Assembly: GCF_041929345.1 (NCBI RefSeq)
Contig: NZ_JBHFNQ010000161.1
Coordinates: forward strand, 7,866-71,865
Direction: 5' to 3'
Length of the DNA: 64,000 nucleotides
Source: Floridanema aerugineum
Lineage (GTDB): Bacteria; Cyanobacteriota; Cyanobacteriia; Cyanobacteriales; Aerosakkonemataceae
The notes below the pieces were generated by a model. That model was not told where the DNA came from, ran no database searches, and saw only the letters and a program-made list of their open reading frames with translations. A program made the position numbers and the translations under genes. Below, piece after piece: positions 61,139 through 64,000 of the stretch (position 1 is the first letter of the stretch; each line of letters begins with the position of its first letter).

Positions 61139-62560
61139 ATGTACGACAAAATTACACCCCCAACAACAGGTGAACGCATTACTTTCGAGAATGGTGAACC
61201 CATTGTTCCCGATAACCCCATTATTCCCTTCATTCGTGGCGATGGTACAGGTGTGGATATTTGGCCCGCCGCCCAAAAAGTTTTTGATGCGGCAGTAGAA
61301 GCTGCCTACGGTGGCAAACGGAAAATCAGCTGGTTTAAAGTTTATGCTGGTGACGAAGCTTGCGAACTCTATGGTACTTACCAGTACCTACCCCAAGACA
61401 CCTTAACCGCAATTAAAGAATATGGTGTCGCTATCAAAGGGCCTTTGACAACCCCGATCGGTGGTGGTATTCGTTCTCTCAATGTGGCATTGCGGCAAAT
61501 TTTTGACCTTTACGCTTGTATTCGTCCCTGTCGCTACTATTCCGGTACGCCTTCCCCACACAAAACTCCCGAAAAACTTGATGTCATTATCTATCGGGAA
61601 AATACCGAGGATATTTACTTAGGTATTGAGTGGCGCGAAGGTACGGAAATTGCTCAAAAGTTAATCCACATTCTGAATAATGATTTGATTCCTGCTACTC
61701 CCGAACATGGAAGCAAACAAATTCGCCTCGACTCCGGTATTGGCATTAAACCCATTAGTAAAACTGGTTCTCAACGCCTGGTTCGTCGCGCTATTAAGCA
61801 AGCTTTACTTTTGCCCAAAAATAAGCAGCAAGTAACTTTGGTGCATAAGGGCAATATTATGAAATACACTGAAGGCGCTTTCCGTGACTGGGGTTACGAG
61901 TTAGCAACTAGTGAGTTTCGCGCTGAATGTGTGACGGAACGGGAATCTTGGATTCTCAGCAATAAAGAAAGAAAACCTGACCTTTCTATTGAAGATAATG
62001 CCCGAAAAATCGATCCGGGTTATGATGCTTTAACTGAGGAAAAGAAAGCTCAAGTTTGCCAAGAAGTTGAAGAGGTTTTAAATTCAATTTGGGAAACTCA
62101 TGGTAATGGAAAATGGAAAGATAAAGTGATGGTGAACGATCGCATCGCTGATAGCATTTTCCAACAAATTCAAACCCGCCCCGATGAGTATTCTATTCTC
62201 GCTACCATGAACCTGAATGGAGATTATCTCTCTGATGCTGCGGCTGCGATCGTTGGTGGTTTAGGCATGGGGCCTGGTGCTAATATTGGTGATGATTGCG
62301 CGATTTTTGAAGCGACTCACGGTACTGCACCAAAACACGCAGGTTTAGACCGCATTAACCCAGCTTCAGTGATTCTTTCTGGGGTAATGATGTTTGAATT
62401 TTTAGGTTGGCAAGAAGCTGCCGATCTAATTAAAAAAGGTATTGGTGGGGCAATTTCTAATCGTGAAGTTACTTACGACTTAGCGCGGTTAATGGAACCA
62501 CCTGTAGAACCACCTTTGAAGTGTTCGGAATTTGCTCAAGCGGTGATCGATCGCTTTTAA
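61139..62560 (+). CDS. icd: NADP-dependent isocitrate dehydrogenase
   Basis: Oxidatively decarboxylates isocitrate to 2-oxoglutarate, the carbon skeleton for ammonium assimilation and the signal sensed by NtcA and PII. 473 residues, as in cyanobacteria (longer than E. coli Icd). The substrate serine is in RSLNVALRQ, YRENTEDIYLGIEW holds the Asn and Tyr region, and NGDYLSDAAAAIVGGLG, GDDCAIFEATHGTAPK are the metal and NADP regions. The ATG at 61139 follows an NtcA box. Confidence 0.96.
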   Translation: MYDKITPPTTGERITFENGEPIVPDNPIIPFIRGDGTGVDIWPAAQKVFDAAVEAAYGGKRKISWFKVYAGDEACELYGTYQYLPQDTLTAIKEYGVAIKGPLTTPIGGGIRSLNVALRQIFDLYACIRPCRYYSGTPSPHKTPEKLDVIIYRENTEDIYLGIEWREGTEIAQKLIHILNNDLIPATPEHGSKQIRLDSGIGIKPISKTGSQRLVRRAIKQALLLPKNKQQVTLVHKGNIMKYTEGAFRDWGYELATSEFRAECVTERESWILSNKERKPDLSIEDNARKIDPGYDALTEEKKAQVCQEVEEVLNSIWETHGNGKWKDKVMVNDRIADSIFQQIQTRPDEYSILATMNLNGDYLSDAAAAIVGGLGMGPGANIGDDCAIFEATHGTAPKHAGLDRINPASVILSGVMMFEFLGWQEAADLIKKGIGGAISNREVTYDLARLMEPPVEPPLKCSEFAQAVIDRF

Positions 62561-62588
62561 TTAATTCAGCTTGACAATACCTTCCCCA

Positions 62589-62628
62589 ATTTATGTAGAG
62601 ACGTTATATATAACGTCTCTACATAAAT
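62589..62628. repeat. Perfect 40-bp palindrome (GTAGAGACGTT family)
   Basis: ATTTATGTAGAGACGTTATA is exactly self-complementary with the following 20 bases. It starts 28 bases after the icd stop and probably forms the transcript end. Same family as 7697-7732 and 38756-38785. Confidence 0.9.
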
Positions 62629-62644
62629 ATAGCTATCTAAGGAT

Positions 62645-62755
62645 GGGGCAGGCAGGAAGCCCACCCCACAAGAGTTATAGCTTACTTGTGGGGTAGGCAT
62701 CCTGCCTGCCCCAAAACAGTTACAGCTTACTTGTGGGGTGGGCATCCTGCCTGCC
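62645..62755. repeat. GGCAGGCAGGA hairpin with duplicated right arm
   Basis: One left arm (GGGGCAGGCAGGAAGCCCACC at 62645) can pair with either of two right arms (ends near 62712 and 62755), each containing ACTTGTGGGGT and GGCATCCTGCCTGCC. Sister of 22025-22088. Confidence 0.8.
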
Positions 62756-62767
62756 TTAGTTATATTC

Positions 62768-62800
62768 GTAGGGTGCTCTCGCGTGCTAACGTAACGCACC
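62768..62800. repeat. Imperfect inverted repeat (GTAGGGTGC ... AACGTAACGCACC)
   Basis: Close match to 1779-1810 in both arms and spacing. Confidence 0.65.
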
Positions 62801-63002
62801 ATCCCACCATATTTAGTGTCAGTGCGTAAGTCCTATATATGTTATGTAGCACGCAACGTCTTTACAAGTTTTTGAGTTATACGGTCATATCGTTTACCCA
62901 AATGATTGATCCAAATCGAGTAGGGGCGGGAGGGGCCAAAAGCCTGGAATACCCAGCCATCAGATTGAAATCAAAACCCGCCCCAATACTTCTCGGTTAA
63001 GA

Positions 63003-63075
63003 GTAGGGGCGAAGCATTCGGGTCAAAATTTATGTCTGAAAACCTAGATTTTCTGCCCGAATGCTTCGCCCCTAC
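63003..63075. repeat. GTAGGGGCGAAGCATTCGG hairpin
   Basis: Arms pair over about 19 bp, and the interior GAAAACCTAGATTTTCTG matches 38655-38728 in inverse orientation. GAGCAGTATTG also follows both copies. A GTAGGGGCGGG... element precedes it at about 62921-62985. Confidence 0.85.
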
Positions 63076-63646
63076 AGACCAAAAATTTGCTTAACCGAGC
63101 AGTATTGAAACCCACCCATCCCAAACATCTGTAACAAACATTTAGGTAGATCGATAATTAGCGATTCGCAAAACTGCAAAACTATAGATACTAACTTACT
63201 AAAAGTAAAATATTAAAGCTGTACTTTATTACCCTATTAATCAAAAAAAAATTGAAATAGCTAAAATTTTAATTAACACGACCCAGTATATTTGCTTAAG
63301 TAAATTTTAGCGAAAATAGGTTTTACATACTACAGGTATTAGTTGGATCATCACTTATCTTTAAGTAAAACTACTCAGGCTCTTCTTGATTAGTCACCTT
63401 TTTTCTGACTTTATCAGTGTTTGATTAAGTATAAATATTTTACTTCTATGAAATTAACAATTAACAACCTTAACTAAGTTAGCGATTTGTTCGGAAGTAG
63501 ACTGAGGAATAATTATATCAAAATAAAAATTATATAGTTCAAATTAACTTGATCCAAACCTGATGAGAAATTAGAATAATTTCTCATTTTCTTGATTATT
63601 CCTAATTACTAGCTTAACCTTTTTTTGCTCAAATATAGCAGAATTT
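63076..63646. other. AT-rich gene-free region
   Basis: About 570 bases with no gene. It holds a hairpin ATGAGAAATTA, GAA, TAATTTCTCAT (63563-63587) followed by TTTTC, a possible terminator. The base composition is clearly more AT-rich than the flanks, consistent with a degraded locus. Confidence 0.5.
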
Positions 63647-63922
63647 GTGTGCTTGAAAGTGCATCTACAAAGGAATTTGATTCCGACAACCAGAACCATT
63701 ATTAATGATGATGCAGTAGTTGAATTCTCCCAAGCTACCTACCAAGTTAATGAAGATGGCACGGTAATTGGTGCTGCTATCACCATTAACCGCACTGGCG
63801 ACACCAGTAGTGCTGGTAGCGTGCTAGTGAACTTGAGCAATGGAACTGCTACAGGTGGAATTGAACGCACCCCAACTAAATCGGAGATTATAGTTGGGGA
63901 TTCTTGCGCTAGGAAACCATAA
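63647..63922 (+). pseudogene. Calx-beta repeat fragment
   Basis: About 60 residues (from TIINDD to NGTATGG) match one Calx-beta repeat, with VEFSQATYQVNEDG and INRTGDTSSAGSVLVNLSNGTATGG, preceded by the end of another repeat. The N-terminal ~20 residues have no export signal and the frame ends soon after the repeat in unrelated sequence, so it is a remnant of a large surface or adhesin-type protein. A CCCCAACTA/TAGTTGGGG hairpin at about 63872-63901 marks the break and may be an IS end. Confidence 0.6.
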
Positions 63923-64000
63923 GATTTCTCAGCGTATCCAGAGTTACTGGCGTTCTCAGTGTGTCGTTGGAACTTTTGCCAACGAACACTCTAGAAAAAT

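Noticed and set aside
62566..62802. 78-residue frame with repeated GAGRMPTPQVS
   Set aside because: Translation of the GGCAGGCAGGA hairpin arms; not a protein.

Overview
The window is a contiguous stretch of a cyanobacterial chromosome, most likely from a filamentous, Oscillatoria-like lineage, although genus and order cannot be fixed from the sequence alone. The evidence is magnesium chelatase ChlD, a GUN4 protein, the photosystem II assembly lipoprotein Psb27, an IctB-type membrane protein, group 3 sigma factor SigF, several families found almost only in cyanobacteria (DUF3038, DUF4335, DUF1995, DUF2358, DUF3285), very frequent HIP1-type GCGATCGC octamers, and heptanucleotide tandem repeats in spacers. 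Base composition is moderately AT-rich throughout. No tRNA, rRNA or CRISPR array was recognised.

Layout. 1-6.6 kb: 3' part of chlD, a GNAT acetyltransferase overlapping an orphan C5 cytosine methyltransferase, two tandem paralogous coiled-coil proteins, and convergent sigF. 6.9-13.9 kb: a BI-1 type membrane protein, prfB with a programmed +1 frameshift, a small DUF3285 protein, ybeY, dgkA, trpG/pabA, an MBL-fold protein and an M24 aminopeptidase. 13.9-15.5 kb: an IS200/IS605-type element carrying only tnpB, whose right end abuts a DUF421 gene. 16.3-24 kb: a PGM1-like ATP-grasp ligase, a membrane Ser/Thr kinase, a glycerophosphodiesterase, a Uma2 nuclease-fold protein, a MITE with target-site duplication, and ftsH. 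24.4-31 kb: the DUF3038/DUF4335 pair, a histidine kinase and an FHA-class A PBP. 31.4-33.9 kb: lspA, bioY, bioB. 34-38.6 kb: pstS-pstC-pstA-pstB. 38.9-46.8 kb: psb27, an adenosine deaminase-like enzyme, DUF2358, an ArsA-type ATPase and a three-gene two-component cluster. 47-57.9 kb: PlsC-like acyltransferase, exported cyanophycinase-like peptidase, a nonsense-mutated tnpB, DUF1995, a TAXI binding protein, TPR protein, cysteine desulfurase, a small zinc-ribbon protein, a PLD-HhH lipoprotein and ictB. 58-62.6 kb: a degenerate GAF histidine-kinase-like protein, a GUN4 protein, rfaE2 and icd behind an NtcA-type box. 62.6-64 kb: repeats and a broken Calx-beta fragment.

Most genes are ordinary chromosomal genes in short transcription units. 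Physiological links visible here are phosphate uptake (pst, with a possible Pho box), biotin synthesis and uptake (bioB-bioY), nitrogen/carbon balance (NtcA box before icd), chlorophyll synthesis (ChlD and GUN4) and cell-envelope work (PBP, LspA, PlsC-like, DgkA, RfaE2). The unusual content lies mainly between genes: at least six families of dispersed inverted repeats, some nested inside one another, and IS200/IS605 material at three or more decay stages. This includes a 44-nt right-end footprint that recurs without a tnpB gene and may mark an omega-RNA scaffold. I found no clear new defence or biosynthetic system. The best candidates for undescribed biology are the tandem coiled-coil pair beside sigF, the secreted PLD-HhH lipoprotein, the histidine-less sensor kinase and the tnpB right-end relics.
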